DNA of 64,000 nucleotides from assembly GCF_009827295.1 (NCBI RefSeq), contig NZ_WTYD01000002.1, positions 124,001 through 188,000 of the forward strand. The letters run 5' to 3'. Shown in pieces: positions 49,675 to 58,914 of the stretch. A program made the translations under genes and the position numbers. Origin of the DNA: Qipengyuania pelagi (lineage in GTDB: Bacteria > Pseudomonadota > Alphaproteobacteria > Sphingomonadales > Sphingomonadaceae). The notes beneath the pieces were generated by a model that did not search any database, had not been told where the DNA came from, and saw only the letters and a program-made list of their open reading frames with translations. Numbering within the stretch: position 1 is the stretch's first letter; each line of letters begins with the position of its first letter.

Positions 49675-52300
49675 AGGTATCGCGCGACAGCTTGGGCGCG
49701 GCGGCGATCCGTTCGAGCTGCTCCTTCATCAGCGCCGCCCGGTTCGGCTCCATCCGCTGCCAGCGGCCGAGCGGCGGCACGAAGCGCGCGGCGGTCTGCG
49801 GATTGATCGGGTCGAGCGCGAGAATGAGGTCCGCGATCATGCGATAGCCCTCGCCCGAGCTTGCATGGAATCCCTGAGCCGTGCCTGCGAACGCCATATA
49901 GAGCGAGCGCACCCGGTTGGGATTGCGCAGCGTGAAGTCGGGATGCTCGGCCAGCGCCTTGACCTGCTCGACCACATTTGGGTGCAGCGAGGATGCCTGG
50001 ATCGCGAACCATTTGTCGAGCGCCAGCGGATTGTCCCGATAGCGCTCGTAGAAGGCCGCCAGCCGATCGGTCCGCGCGAGGCCTTCGAGGCCGCTCAGCA
50101 CCATCAGCGCGCCCTGCCGGTCGGTCATGGTGTCGGCCGCATCGTATTGCCGCGTCGCCAGCGTTTCCGCCCGATCCGGGTCCGCCGCGGCTATATAGGA
50201 CAGAGCGAGCGTCTTCACCTTGCGCGCGCCGACGGCTTCGGCCTCGCGGCCGCCGGGCGCGGCGGCGGCGCGTTCGTAAAGCGCATCGAAATTGCTGGCG
50301 AGCGCCTTGCCCAGCCACGCCTTCAACCCCTCGCGCTCCTCGAAGATGCGCCCCGGATCGGCGACCAGCATCTGTTCGGCGAGATAGGTCTGGCTCGGCA
50401 GGATCAGCAATTCGCCGCGCATCTGGTCGTCGAGCGCCTCGTCGGCGAGGATCGCTTCAAGAGCATCTGCGATCGCACGGCGCGCTTCGTCGCGCGTCGA
50501 ATCGGACAGGCCGCCGCCGACCGCTTCGACCAGATGGCCGGTGACGAGGTCCTGCAACGCCTCGTAGCGGGCGAAGGGATCGTCATCCTTCGCGGCGAGG
50601 AAGGCGAGATCCGCGCGGGCGATATCGCGCTCGATCCCGACCGGCGCGGTGAAGCCGCGATTGATCGAGAGCACCGGTTCGGTGTCGAACCCGTCGAAGG
50701 TGAAGCGGACCTTCCCCTTGTCGAGCACGATCAGCTCCTCGCCGCGATGCGTCCCGGTTTCGCGATCGAACAGGGCGATGCGCAGGGGGATCGGCATCGG
50801 CTGCTTCTCGTCCTGACCGGGCGTCGCCGGGATTTCCTGGGACAGGTCGACGATTGCAGTCGATCCTTCGAGACTGGTCGTGACGCTCACCTTCGGCGTG
50901 CCCGCCTGGCTGTACCACAGGCGGAATTGCGCGAGATCGAGGCCGGCGCCATCCTCCATCGCCTTGACGAAATCCTCGCAGGTCGCCGCCTCGCCATCGT
51001 GGCGGTCGAAATAGAGGTCGGTCCCTTCGCGAAAGCGCGTTTCGCCCGCCATGCTGCGCATCATGCGGATAATTTCGGCGCCCTTGTTATAGACGGTCGC
51101 GGTGTAGAAATTGCTGATCTCGCGATAGCTGTCCGGCCGGATGGGATGCGCCAGCGGCCCCGAATCCTCGGGGAACTGGACGCTGCGCAGGATGCGCACA
51201 TCCTCGATCCGCTTGACCGGCGCGCTGCCCATGTCCTGGCTGAACAATTGGTCGCGCAGGACGGTGAAGCCCTCCTTCAGCGACAATTGGAACCAGTCCC
51301 GGCAGGTCACGCGATTGCCCGACCAATTGTGGAAATATTCGTGCGCGATCACGCCCTCGACCGCGTCGAAATCGCCATCCGTCGCCGTGTCCGCATCGGC
51401 GAGCACGTATTTGGTGTTGAAGACGTTGAGGCCCTTGTTCTCCATCGCCCCCATGTTGAAGTCCGACACCGCGACGATGTTGAAGACGTCGAGATCGTAT
51501 TCGCGCCCGAACACTTTCTCGTCCCATTCCATCGAACGTTTCAGCGATTCCATCGCGTGTTCGGTCCGCTGGAGATCGCCGTCGCGAACCCAGATGGCCA
51601 GATCGACCTCTTTCCCGCCCATCGTCGTGAAGCTGTCCTTGCGCGCGACCAGATCGCCCGCGACGAGCGCGAAGAGATAGGAGGGTTTGGGCCAGGGATC
51701 GTGCCAGACGGACCAGTGCATCCTATCCTCGCTCTTGCCCGATCCGGTGCGGTTGCCGTTGGCGAGCAGGATCGGGAACTGGTCCTCGGGCGCGTCGATC
51801 CGCACGGTATAGGTGCTGAGCACGTCGGGGCGGTCGGGGAAGAAGGTGATGCGGCGGAACCCTTCCGCCTCGCACTGGGTGCAGAGCATCCCGTTCGAGG
51901 CATAGAGGCCCATCAGCTGCGAATTAGCGCCGGGATCCAATTCGGTGACGATGGTCAGCGTGTGCTTCTCGCCCGGCAGAGTGACGACGAGATCGTCGCC
52001 ATCCATCATATGCCCTTCGCACTCGCCCCCGTCGCATTCGAGCGAGATGAGTTTCAGCCCGTCGCCATTGAGGCGGATCGTGGGGGAAGGGTCGGCATCG
52101 GGGTTGCGCTCGACATCGAGCGTGGCGGTCACGCGCGTATTCTCAAGCCCAAGGACGAATTCCAGGCGCGTGGTCGGCACCAGCCAGGCAAAGGGCGCGT
52201 AATCCTCGCGAAAGATCGTCGGCGGCGAATGCGGCTGGACGGCGGCATCCGCCATTTCGGGATTACCTTCGGCGTCGGCGGGCGTGAGGGCGATGTCCAT
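49646..52300 (-). CDS. pepN: Aminopeptidase N
   Basis: 884 residues, full length. M1-family zinc exopeptidase that removes N-terminal residues from peptides. GAMENKGLNVFN is the substrate-recognition motif, and HEYFHNW (His320, His324) with the following Glu in LKEG holds the zinc. The C-terminal helical domain is complete. It is divergent from the epimerase gene by 49 bases and coupled to pgeF downstream. Confidence 0.97.
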   Translation of the reverse strand: MDIALTPADAEGNPEMADAAVQPHSPPTIFREDYAPFAWLVPTTRLEFVLGLENTRVTATLDVERNPDADPSPTIRLNGDGLKLISLECDGGECEGHMMDGDDLVVTLPGEKHTLTIVTELDPGANSQLMGLYASNGMLCTQCEAEGFRRITFFPDRPDVLSTYTVRIDAPEDQFPILLANGNRTGSGKSEDRMHWSVWHDPWPKPSYLFALVAGDLVARKDSFTTMGGKEVDLAIWVRDGDLQRTEHAMESLKRSMEWDEKVFGREYDLDVFNIVAVSDFNMGAMENKGLNVFNTKYVLADADTATDGDFDAVEGVIAHEYFHNWSGNRVTCRDWFQLSLKEGFTVLRDQLFSQDMGSAPVKRIEDVRILRSVQFPEDSGPLAHPIRPDSYREISNFYTATVYNKGAEIIRMMRSMAGETRFREGTDLYFDRHDGEAATCEDFVKAMEDGAGLDLAQFRLWYSQAGTPKVSVTTSLEGSTAIVDLSQEIPATPGQDEKQPMPIPLRIALFDRETGTHRGEELIVLDKGKVRFTFDGFDTEPVLSINRGFTAPVGIERDIARADLAFLAAKDDDPFARYEALQDLVTGHLVEAVGGGLSDSTRDEARRAIADALEAILADEALDDQMRGELLILPSQTYLAEQMLVADPGRIFEEREGLKAWLGKALASNFDALYERAAAAPGGREAEAVGARKVKTLALSYIAAADPDRAETLATRQYDAADTMTDRQGALMVLSGLEGLARTDRLAAFYERYRDNPLALDKWFAIQASSLHPNVVEQVKALAEHPDFTLRNPNRVRSLYMAFAGTAQGFHASSGEGYRMIADLILALDPINPQTAARFVPPLGRWQRMEPNRAALMKEQLERIAAAPKLSRDTYEQVTRSLG

Positions 52301-52349
52301 ATGGGCTCAATATCCTTGGCTTGTGCGCTTCGGGAGGTAGAACGCGACC

Positions 52350-53138
52350 ATGGCGCGTTTGTTCATTTTCGGTCTCGGCTACACGGCCAAGCGCATCGCG
52401 CAAGCGGCAAGCGCCGAAGGTTTCACGGTTTCGGCCACGGGCAGCGCGGGGGATGTCGATTTCGACGACAGCGAGGCCGTCGCGAGCGCATTGGCGCAGG
52501 CGCAATATGTGCTGTCCTCCGTCCCGCCCGCCGACGATACCGATCCGGTGCTGGACCGTTATGGCGACCTGCTCGGTGATACGTGGCTCGGCTACCTCTC
52601 CTCGACGGGCGTCTATGGCGATGCGGGCGGCGCCTGGGTGGACGAAAGCTCCCCGACCGGCGAAGGCTGCCGCACCGCACGGGCACAATGCGATGCGCAT
52701 TGGTTGGAGAAGGGCGCGCGGGTTTTCCGCCTGCCGGGCATTTACGGACCAGGGCGCAGCATTTTCGAAAGGCTGGATCAGGGCCGCGCGCACCGCATCG
52801 ACCTGCCGGGCCAGGTCTTCAGCCGCGTCCATGTCGAGGATATAGTGAGAGGCGTGATGGCGGCGATCGCCAGCAGCGCGCCATCAGGGGCCTATAATCT
52901 GTCGGACGACCTTCCGACGAGCCAGAACGCGGTGGTCGAGGAAGCCTGCCGCCTGACGGGCTCCGCACCGCCGCCCTTGCAGACCTTGGACGAGGCCGAT
53001 CTCAGTCCGATGGCACGCGGCTTCTACGCGGAGAACCGAAGGGTCGCGAACGGGAAGGCGAAGCGCGTGCTGGGGTGGGAGCCGCTCTATCCGACCTATC
53101 GCGAAGGGCTGAAGGCGATCCTCGAAGCTGAGCTTTAA
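52350..53138 (+). CDS. NAD(P)-dependent epimerase/SDR-like protein (YeeZ type)
   Basis: 262 residues of the extended/atypical SDR group. The Rossmann start is FIFGLGYTAKRIAQAA (G-L-G-Y-T-A), and YLSSTGVYGD takes the place of the catalytic Ser/Tyr region; ARVFRLPGIYGPGRSIFERL is the typical epimerase-like turn. The usual YxxxK is not obvious. Related proteins are annotated YeeZ/YwnB without known substrate. It is on its own on the plus strand. Confidence 0.82.
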   Translation: MARLFIFGLGYTAKRIAQAASAEGFTVSATGSAGDVDFDDSEAVASALAQAQYVLSSVPPADDTDPVLDRYGDLLGDTWLGYLSSTGVYGDAGGAWVDESSPTGEGCRTARAQCDAHWLEKGARVFRLPGIYGPGRSIFERLDQGRAHRIDLPGQVFSRVHVEDIVRGVMAAIASSAPSGAYNLSDDLPTSQNAVVEEACRLTGSAPPPLQTLDEADLSPMARGFYAENRRVANGKAKRVLGWEPLYPTYREGLKAILEAEL

Positions 53139-53148
53139 AGGGGGGGCT

Positions 53149-54093
53149 TTAAGGTTCCGGCGTCGCGCGCCTGGGCGGAACCGCCGAACGCCCTTTCAGC
53201 GCGACCACCATGCCGCCCAGCACCAGCAAGGCCCCGGCAGCGGGCAACAGGCCCCAGCGATACCCTTCGAACAGGGTCGACAGCACCATCGCGACGACCG
53301 GCACGATCACGCTGGTATAGGCCGCCTGCCCCGCTCCCACCTTGCGCACCAGCCCGTAATACAAGGGGAAGGTGACGACCGAGCCGAGCAGGCCGAGATA
53401 GACGATACCGAGCACGTAGGACGGGCGCGCATCGAAGCTGGGCGGGCCGACCGTGACGAGCGCCAGCGCGGCGTTGATCGCCACGCCCCACAGCATCGAC
53501 CAGGCGAGCAATGTCAGGAGCGGCTGGCGCTTGGCCCCTTCCATCGCCTGCGCGATATTGGCGGCGCTGGCGGACAGGATGCCGCCCACCGCCAGCCCAG
53601 CGCCCAGCAGCACCTCGCCCAGCGTCGCGGGCGAGGCGCGGTATTCCTGCGCGAACAACAAGGCGACACCGACGGCCGCGATGCTCGACCCCAGCACGAA
53701 GGCGGGCGTGATCCGCTGGCCGAGGAAGAACCGCCCCAGCAAGGCGTTCGGCACCACCAGCAGCGCGAACATCACCGCAACGAGGCCGGAGGTGATGAAG
53801 TGTTCCGCATTATAGACGAAGGTGAAATTGAGCGTGAACTGCGTGATGCCCAGCAGCATCGCCCAGCGCTGCCCCCCCTTCGCCAGCGCCAGCGATTCGC
53901 CGCGCAGCTTCGCCAGCGCGAACATTCCCAGGCTGGCGACGACGAAGCGATAGGTGATCGACCATTGCGCGGGCACGGTGCCGAGCTGGTCCTTGATGAC
54001 CAGCCAGGTCCCGCCCCAGATCACGCTGACGAGCAGGAAGGCGCCGAGATTGCGTGGGCTGAAAAGCGTTTTGTCGTCCGAGCCTGCGCTCAT
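53149..54093 (-). CDS. EamA/DMT superfamily transporter
   Basis: 314 residues from ATG at 54093. Ten membrane helices in two EamA repeats (LGAFLLVSVIWGGTWLVIKD in the first, LLAWSMLWGVAINAALALV in the second). The family exports amino acids, nucleosides or other metabolites; the substrate is unknown. The ATG overlaps the stop of threonine aldolase by ATGA, so the pair is co-translated and the transporter may handle an amino acid product such as Thr or Gly. That link is inference. Confidence 0.9.
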   Translation of the reverse strand: MSAGSDDKTLFSPRNLGAFLLVSVIWGGTWLVIKDQLGTVPAQWSITYRFVVASLGMFALAKLRGESLALAKGGQRWAMLLGITQFTLNFTFVYNAEHFITSGLVAVMFALLVVPNALLGRFFLGQRITPAFVLGSSIAAVGVALLFAQEYRASPATLGEVLLGAGLAVGGILSASAANIAQAMEGAKRQPLLTLLAWSMLWGVAINAALALVTVGPPSFDARPSYVLGIVYLGLLGSVVTFPLYYGLVRKVGAGQAAYTSVIVPVVAMVLSTLFEGYRWGLLPAAGALLVLGGMVVALKGRSAVPPRRATPEP

Positions 54094-55085
54094 AAAGCGG
54101 CGATCGCCTCTGCCAGCGCGCGGGCATCCTCTTCGCGCGTATTCCAGGCGGTAACGAAGCGCGCGGCATCCGCGCCCCAATCGTAGAACTCGAAACCGCG
54201 CGCGCGCAGGCTCTCGCGCTCATCGGGCGACAAGCGAACGAACAGCTCGTTCGCCTCGACGGGGTGCATCAGCCGCTCACCGCAGCTGGTCGCGATCTCG
54301 GCAGCCGCCGCATTGGCGGCGCGCGCGTTTTCGAGCCAGAGGTCGCCGTCTAGCATGGCGTGGAGCTGGGCGGCGAGGAAGCGGCCCTTCGACTGGAGGT
54401 GCCCGGCGCGCTTGCGGCGGTATTTCGCGACATCGGCGAGCGATTCGTCGAAGAACAGGATCGCTTCCGCGCTCATCCCCCCGTTCTTGACGCAGCCGAA
54501 GCTCAGCGCATCGACCGGCCCCGCCGCCTCGCCCGGCGAACAGCCGAGAAACGCGGTCGCATTGGCAAAGCGGGCGCCGTCCATATGGAAACCCAGCCCG
54601 CGCTCCTTCGCGAGGGCAGAGAGCGCCGCCACCTCGTCAGGGCGATACGAAACGCCGTATTCGCTCGCCTGCGTAATCGAGAGCGCGTGCGGCTGGACCT
54701 GATGGACATCGTCGCGGATCGGATCGATCGCGGCGCGCACGGCTTCGGGGGTCAGCTTCGCGCTTTCGCCCGGCACCAGCAGCAACTTGGCCCCATGCAG
54801 GAAGAAGCCGGGCGCCCCGCCCTCGTCCGCCTCGATATGCGCTTCCTCGTGGCAGACCACGCCGCCATGCGGCTGGCACAGGGTGGCGAGCGCGAGGCAG
54901 TTCGCGGCGGTCCCCGTGGCGACCCACAGGGCCGTGCAGTCACGCCCGAACGCAGCCGAGAATTTCGCGTCCAGCGCCTGCGAATGCCCGTCCCCGTCAT
55001 AGGGCGAATCGGGGCCATCGGCGGCGCGCATCGCCTCCCACACTTTGGGGTGAACGGAGGCGGCGTTGTCGGACAGGAACAGCAT
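54090..55085 (-). CDS. ltaE: Low-specificity L-threonine aldolase
   Basis: 331 residues from ATG at 55085. It cleaves L-threonine or allo-threonine to glycine and acetaldehyde using PLP. The fold type I motifs are visible: FLSDNAASVHP, VATGTAANCLAL, HMDGARFANA and the PLP lysine Lys200 in SFGCVKNGGMSAE. No ribosome site stands out before the start. The longer frame overlaps the GNAT gene on the other strand. It is coupled to the EamA transporter. Confidence 0.93.
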   Translation of the reverse strand: MLFLSDNAASVHPKVWEAMRAADGPDSPYDGDGHSQALDAKFSAAFGRDCTALWVATGTAANCLALATLCQPHGGVVCHEEAHIEADEGGAPGFFLHGAKLLLVPGESAKLTPEAVRAAIDPIRDDVHQVQPHALSITQASEYGVSYRPDEVAALSALAKERGLGFHMDGARFANATAFLGCSPGEAAGPVDALSFGCVKNGGMSAEAILFFDESLADVAKYRRKRAGHLQSKGRFLAAQLHAMLDGDLWLENARAANAAAAEIATSCGERLMHPVEANELFVRLSPDERESLRARGFEFYDWGADAARFVTAWNTREEDARALAEAIAAL

Positions 55086-55154
55086 CGGAACGCCTGTAGA
55101 GCCACGCGCGTTGAGCGCAAGCGAGAGACTGCCACCCTTCAAGGAGACTTCCCC

Positions 55155-55484
55155 ATGGCCGATCAAGCCGTCACCATCAGCCGCGAAAATCTGGGCGAGG
55201 GCGAGACGCTGCGTGGTCGCTACGTCGCCCGCGCCGCCGACAGCGAAGCGGAAGCCGAGCTGACCTGGTATCGCGACGGCGAAGCGCAGGGGGAGGATGT
55301 GCGCGTCGCCGACCACACCTTCACGCCGACGCAATTGCGGGGGCGCGGTATCGCGAAGGAGCTGGTCAAGGCGCTGATCGCGGATGCGCAGAAGGACGGC
55401 TTCAGGATCGTGCCCGCCTGCAGCTATGTCGCCCAGGCCTTTCGCGACCATCCCGAATGGAGCGATCTGAAAGCCTCGCTTTGA
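55155..55484 (+). CDS. GNAT family N-acetyltransferase-like protein
   Basis: 109 residues from ATG at 55155 with AAGGAGA upstream. LRGRGIAKELVKALIADAQK is the acetyl-CoA binding loop of small GCN5-related proteins (YjdJ/Acetyltransf_CG type). ITISR-like N-terminal beta-strands precede it, and VPACSYVAQAFRDHPEW follows. The substrate is unknown. It is divergent from ltaE by 69 bases. Confidence 0.88.
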   Translation: MADQAVTISRENLGEGETLRGRYVARAADSEAEAELTWYRDGEAQGEDVRVADHTFTPTQLRGRGIAKELVKALIADAQKDGFRIVPACSYVAQAFRDHPEWSDLKASL

Positions 55485-55499
55485 GGATCGCACCTCGGA

Positions 55500-57059
55500 T
55501 CACAGCAAGTCGCTGAAATCCCTTTTCCCGATCGATGCGAGCACCGCCTCCCGCAATGTTTCGGCGCGAGTTATGGGTAGGCCGGGAATGGCCATCTGGC
55601 CGCCTGCCAGCCCCAGATGCAGCGTCGCATAACCGCGCCTCCGCGCAATCGGGCCGCGCGCGATCTCGACCGATTGCAGCTTCACCCGCGACGCGATCGC
55701 CAGCTTCGGCGAAAGCCAGCCTTGCCGCGAATAGAGCTGATCGGGATCGAGCGCGTGGCGATCGTGCGAAAAGTGGAACGCTTCGACTAGTGCGATCCAG
55801 GCGAGTCCCAATAGCGGGCCGATCCACAGCGGCGGGTTCACGAACACGGCGCATCCCACCGCCAGCGGGATCAGGAGCAGGGCCGCGATAATCACCCTGT
55901 CGATGCGATACTGCTTCGAACCGCGCTGCCACTCCGCGTCACGGCCTGGCAGGTGAAAACCGGTCTCGCGCACGATCGGCGCGATTTCCCCCATCTGCGC
56001 GAACGGGGCGGCATCGTGATTCGCGCCGCCGGTATCCTGCGCCAAGCTGACCACTCTCAAGCGGTGCCAGCCGAACAGCCGCCGCACGATCCCGGTTCCG
56101 ATCCGCAGCGCCTGAACCCGGTGGATCGGCATGACGACATCGGTGCGCGTCAGCAATCCGCGCCGCCGCCGCAGCCCCTTGTCGGTCCGCTCCAGCCGGA
56201 AATCCCATTCGCGCAGGGCCGTGCGCACCAGGCCGGTGACAAGCCTCAGCAGCAGCAGGGACGCGATCGCAAGCGCCCCTGCGATGACCTGCCCGACCAC
56301 GCCCAAAGCCAGCAGCCAGCCTCCGGGACCAGCCAATAGGCGCTGCCATTCGCGCCATTCCCAGATGTCGAAATCGAGCAGGAAATCGAATTGCTGCGCA
56401 GCGCCCGCAACCACCGCGACGACGGCCAGTGAAAACTCGAACAGGCCGAAGGTCAGCACGCGCTTCGGCCCCATCGCGAACAGGACAGGCGGTTCGCTCG
56501 GCGTTTCGTGCGGCGTATCGCGCGGGGTTAGGGCGCCCACGGTTTCGCCCAGCTTCTGGCTGCGCACCAGTTCGCGCAGGCGCTCTCCCTCGCTTTCCGA
56601 AAGATAGCGCAGAGTGATCTCGTCCTTGCCGCCCGCCCCGGTCTCGAACCTGACCTCGGTCAGGCCGAGCAGGCGGGGGAGGAATTTCTGTTCCAGGCTG
56701 ACATCCTGGATCCGCTCGTAGGGCACGGCGCGCGCGCTGCGCGACAAAAGGCCGCTCTCGACCCGGATGTCCGCTTCGCCCACCGTGTAGGTGAAGCGTC
56801 GCCAGCTGGCATAGGCGATGGCGAAATTGAACGCGATGATGGCGGTGACGATCGGCGCGAAATAGGCGAGCGCGCCCGCCCTGTCGTCCTTCGCGATCGA
56901 GAAGGCGAGGAAGCCGAGGGGTAGGACCAGCTGGCCGAGCATGGTCACGCCGCGCACCGCGAAGCTCAATCCATCGGTCCGCCGCGCGTCCTCGGATGTC
57001 GGCGGCGCGCTGGCCCCGCCTGCCTCCACGCCCGCTTCCCTGGTCGCCTCCGCCGTCAT
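55500..57059 (-). CDS. Bacterial PH-domain membrane protein (YdbT type)
   Basis: 519 residues. Paired membrane helices occur near 30-75, 215-270 and 370-410, with bPH2 (DUF304) domains between and after (FTYTVGEADIRVESGLLSRS, then RGLLTRTDVVMPIHRVQALR, then YSRQGWLSPKLAIASRVKLQ). Three similar cytosolic PH folds can be counted. With the YdbS-like partner encoded just before it, such proteins are linked in some bacteria to resistance against cationic peptides or antibiotics. Start overlaps the partner by ATGA. Confidence 0.87.
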   Translation of the reverse strand: MTAEATREAGVEAGGASAPPTSEDARRTDGLSFAVRGVTMLGQLVLPLGFLAFSIAKDDRAGALAYFAPIVTAIIAFNFAIAYASWRRFTYTVGEADIRVESGLLSRSARAVPYERIQDVSLEQKFLPRLLGLTEVRFETGAGGKDEITLRYLSESEGERLRELVRSQKLGETVGALTPRDTPHETPSEPPVLFAMGPKRVLTFGLFEFSLAVVAVVAGAAQQFDFLLDFDIWEWREWQRLLAGPGGWLLALGVVGQVIAGALAIASLLLLRLVTGLVRTALREWDFRLERTDKGLRRRRGLLTRTDVVMPIHRVQALRIGTGIVRRLFGWHRLRVVSLAQDTGGANHDAAPFAQMGEIAPIVRETGFHLPGRDAEWQRGSKQYRIDRVIIAALLLIPLAVGCAVFVNPPLWIGPLLGLAWIALVEAFHFSHDRHALDPDQLYSRQGWLSPKLAIASRVKLQSVEIARGPIARRRGYATLHLGLAGGQMAIPGLPITRAETLREAVLASIGKRDFSDLL

Positions 57060-57523
57060 TGCGTGTCGCGCCGGATCGCCGCACGGATCGTGTCGCGCAG
57101 GGCGAGCGCGTCTTGGTGCTTCAGCCCCGGCAGCGTGACCGAGGCGTTGTGGCTGCCCGCCGTGTGGACCGTCAGCGTTGCGATGTCATAGGCGCGTTCG
57201 AGCGGGCCCTGATCGACGTCGATATGCTGCACGCGCCCGAAGGGAACGACCGTGTCTGAATGGAAGAGGAGCCCGCGCACCACTCTCAGCCGCTCTTCCG
57301 CCATGCTATAGCCCCGCGCCGACCAGCGCCGCTGCGGCACGCGCAGGATGAGCAATATGCTGACGATCAGGACCGGAATCAGAACCACGCCGTGCCAGCC
57401 TGGGATCGCGAATTCCGCCACGCTCGCCGCGATCAGGAACACCGCCGCCCAGATGCTCGCGACGATCCGCAGCACGGTGCGATAGGCAGGGTCGAGCGGA
57501 GTCAGATCTGAAGCGGCGTCCAT
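57056..57523 (-). CDS. Bacterial PH-domain membrane protein (YdbS type)
   Basis: 155 residues. Two membrane helices (VLRIVASIWAAVFLIAASVA, HGVVLIPVLIVSILLILRVP) lead into one bPH2 domain with YSMAEERLRVVRGLLFHSDT and VVPFGRVQHIDVDQGPLERA. It pairs with the 519-residue YdbT-like protein, which overlaps it by four bases. Function of the pair is not established here. Confidence 0.88.
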   Translation of the reverse strand: MDAASDLTPLDPAYRTVLRIVASIWAAVFLIAASVAEFAIPGWHGVVLIPVLIVSILLILRVPQRRWSARGYSMAEERLRVVRGLLFHSDTVVPFGRVQHIDVDQGPLERAYDIATLTVHTAGSHNASVTLPGLKHQDALALRDTIRAAIRRDTQ

Positions 57524-57567
57524 GGCGTTCTATCTATTTAATACACCCGGCCGGGGCAATATGCGTT

Positions 57568-58737
57568 TCAGCGCCTCTGGTCGAAGCGGCGTCCCACCAT
57601 CGCGGCGGCGATATTGGTCTTCTGAACGTCGGTGGTGCCGCCCGCTATGCCCCAGGCGAAACCGTCCCGCACGCGCTGCTCCATCCCGTATTCCTTGTGA
57701 TAGCCGTATCCGCCCATCACCTGCATTGCGTCGGCGGTCACCTGTCGCACGATCTCGTTCGCGAAGCATTTGGCGATGCTGCTTTCGTAGACGCTGGGCA
57801 GCCCGCTTTCCTCGTGCGCGGCGTTGGCCGCGGCGCGATAGATCAGGAGCCGCGCCGCCTCGACCCGCATCGCCATGTCGGCGAGCCGCAGCTGTACCGC
57901 CTGAAAATCGACGATCGGCTTGCCGAACGCCGTGCGCTCCTGAACGTAGGCGGTCGCTTGCTCCAGCGCGCCCGCGGCAAGACCCAGCGATTGCGTCGCA
58001 TTCCCACAGCGCTCGAGGCCGAAGGCGCTCATCAATTTCCCGAATCCGCCCGCGCCGACGATCAGGTTGTCCCTGGGCACGCGCACGCCGTCGAAAGCGA
58101 TGTCGCGCGTTTCGATCCCGCGAAAGCCCATCAATTCCTCGCGCTTGCCGAAGCTGACACCCGGCATCTCCTTGTCGACCAGCAGCGCGCCGATCCCCTT
58201 GGCGCCGGGCGCATCGGACAGGCGGCAATAGACCACGTAATAGCGCGCGTGGCCCGCCCCACTGGTCCAGCGCTTGCTCCCGTCGAGCAAATAATGGTCG
58301 CCGTCTTCGCGGGCGCGGGTCGCAAGGTCGGTCAGCGCGGTGCCCGCATCGGGTTCGGACATGGACACGGCGACGGTCGCCTCGCCGCTGACGACTTCGG
58401 GAATGATGCGTTGCTTCAGATCCTCTGATCCGAATCGCTCGATCGTGCGCACCGGCCCCACCAGCGCCTCGAATACAGGGAACGCGACCGCGTTGGAGAC
58501 ATGCGCGAACTGTTCCAGCACCAGCAGCGCCTCAAGATGGCCGAGGCCCAGCCCGCCATATTGCTCGGGGAGATTCACGCCGAGAAACCCCATCTCGCCA
58601 TAGCGCCGCACCATTTCGGCGGGGACGGAGAAATCCTTCTCATCCATTTCGCGCGCCAGATCAGGCAATTCCTTCCGCGCAAAAGCGCGCGCGGCATCCT
58701 GAAGCTCGCGCTGCTGCTCGGTCAGTCGGAAATCCAT
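57568..58737 (-). CDS. Acyl-CoA dehydrogenase
   Basis: 389 residues. FAD-dependent enzyme that introduces a trans double bond into acyl-CoA. Signature segments VAVSMSEPDAGTALTDLATR, RWTSGAGHARYYVV and the C-terminal QVMGGYGYHKEYGMEQRVRD place it in the short/medium chain group. The chain specificity is unknown. It is separated by about 45 bases from the PH genes downstream. Confidence 0.93.
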   Translation of the reverse strand: MDFRLTEQQRELQDAARAFARKELPDLAREMDEKDFSVPAEMVRRYGEMGFLGVNLPEQYGGLGLGHLEALLVLEQFAHVSNAVAFPVFEALVGPVRTIERFGSEDLKQRIIPEVVSGEATVAVSMSEPDAGTALTDLATRAREDGDHYLLDGSKRWTSGAGHARYYVVYCRLSDAPGAKGIGALLVDKEMPGVSFGKREELMGFRGIETRDIAFDGVRVPRDNLIVGAGGFGKLMSAFGLERCGNATQSLGLAAGALEQATAYVQERTAFGKPIVDFQAVQLRLADMAMRVEAARLLIYRAAANAAHEESGLPSVYESSIAKCFANEIVRQVTADAMQVMGGYGYHKEYGMEQRVRDGFAWGIAGGTTDVQKTNIAAAMVGRRFDQRR

Positions 58738-58914
58738 CTATCTCTCCCTTGCGCCTTGCATGATGCCCGCAGGCGGCGAAGTCGAGAGGGCTTGCGATCG
58801 GCGCCGAAGTCAGATCGCTGTGGTCAGTTGAAGGCGACCGAACCAATCGTACCGGTGATAAACTATGCGACGACATGGCTTTGCCTCTAAACATTTATTC
58901 GTTAGACGGCGCGC

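Noticed and set aside
49286..52579. 1097-codon open frame opposite pepN
   Set aside because: Antisense to pepN and pgeF, which carry complete catalytic motifs; the long frame results from high GC.
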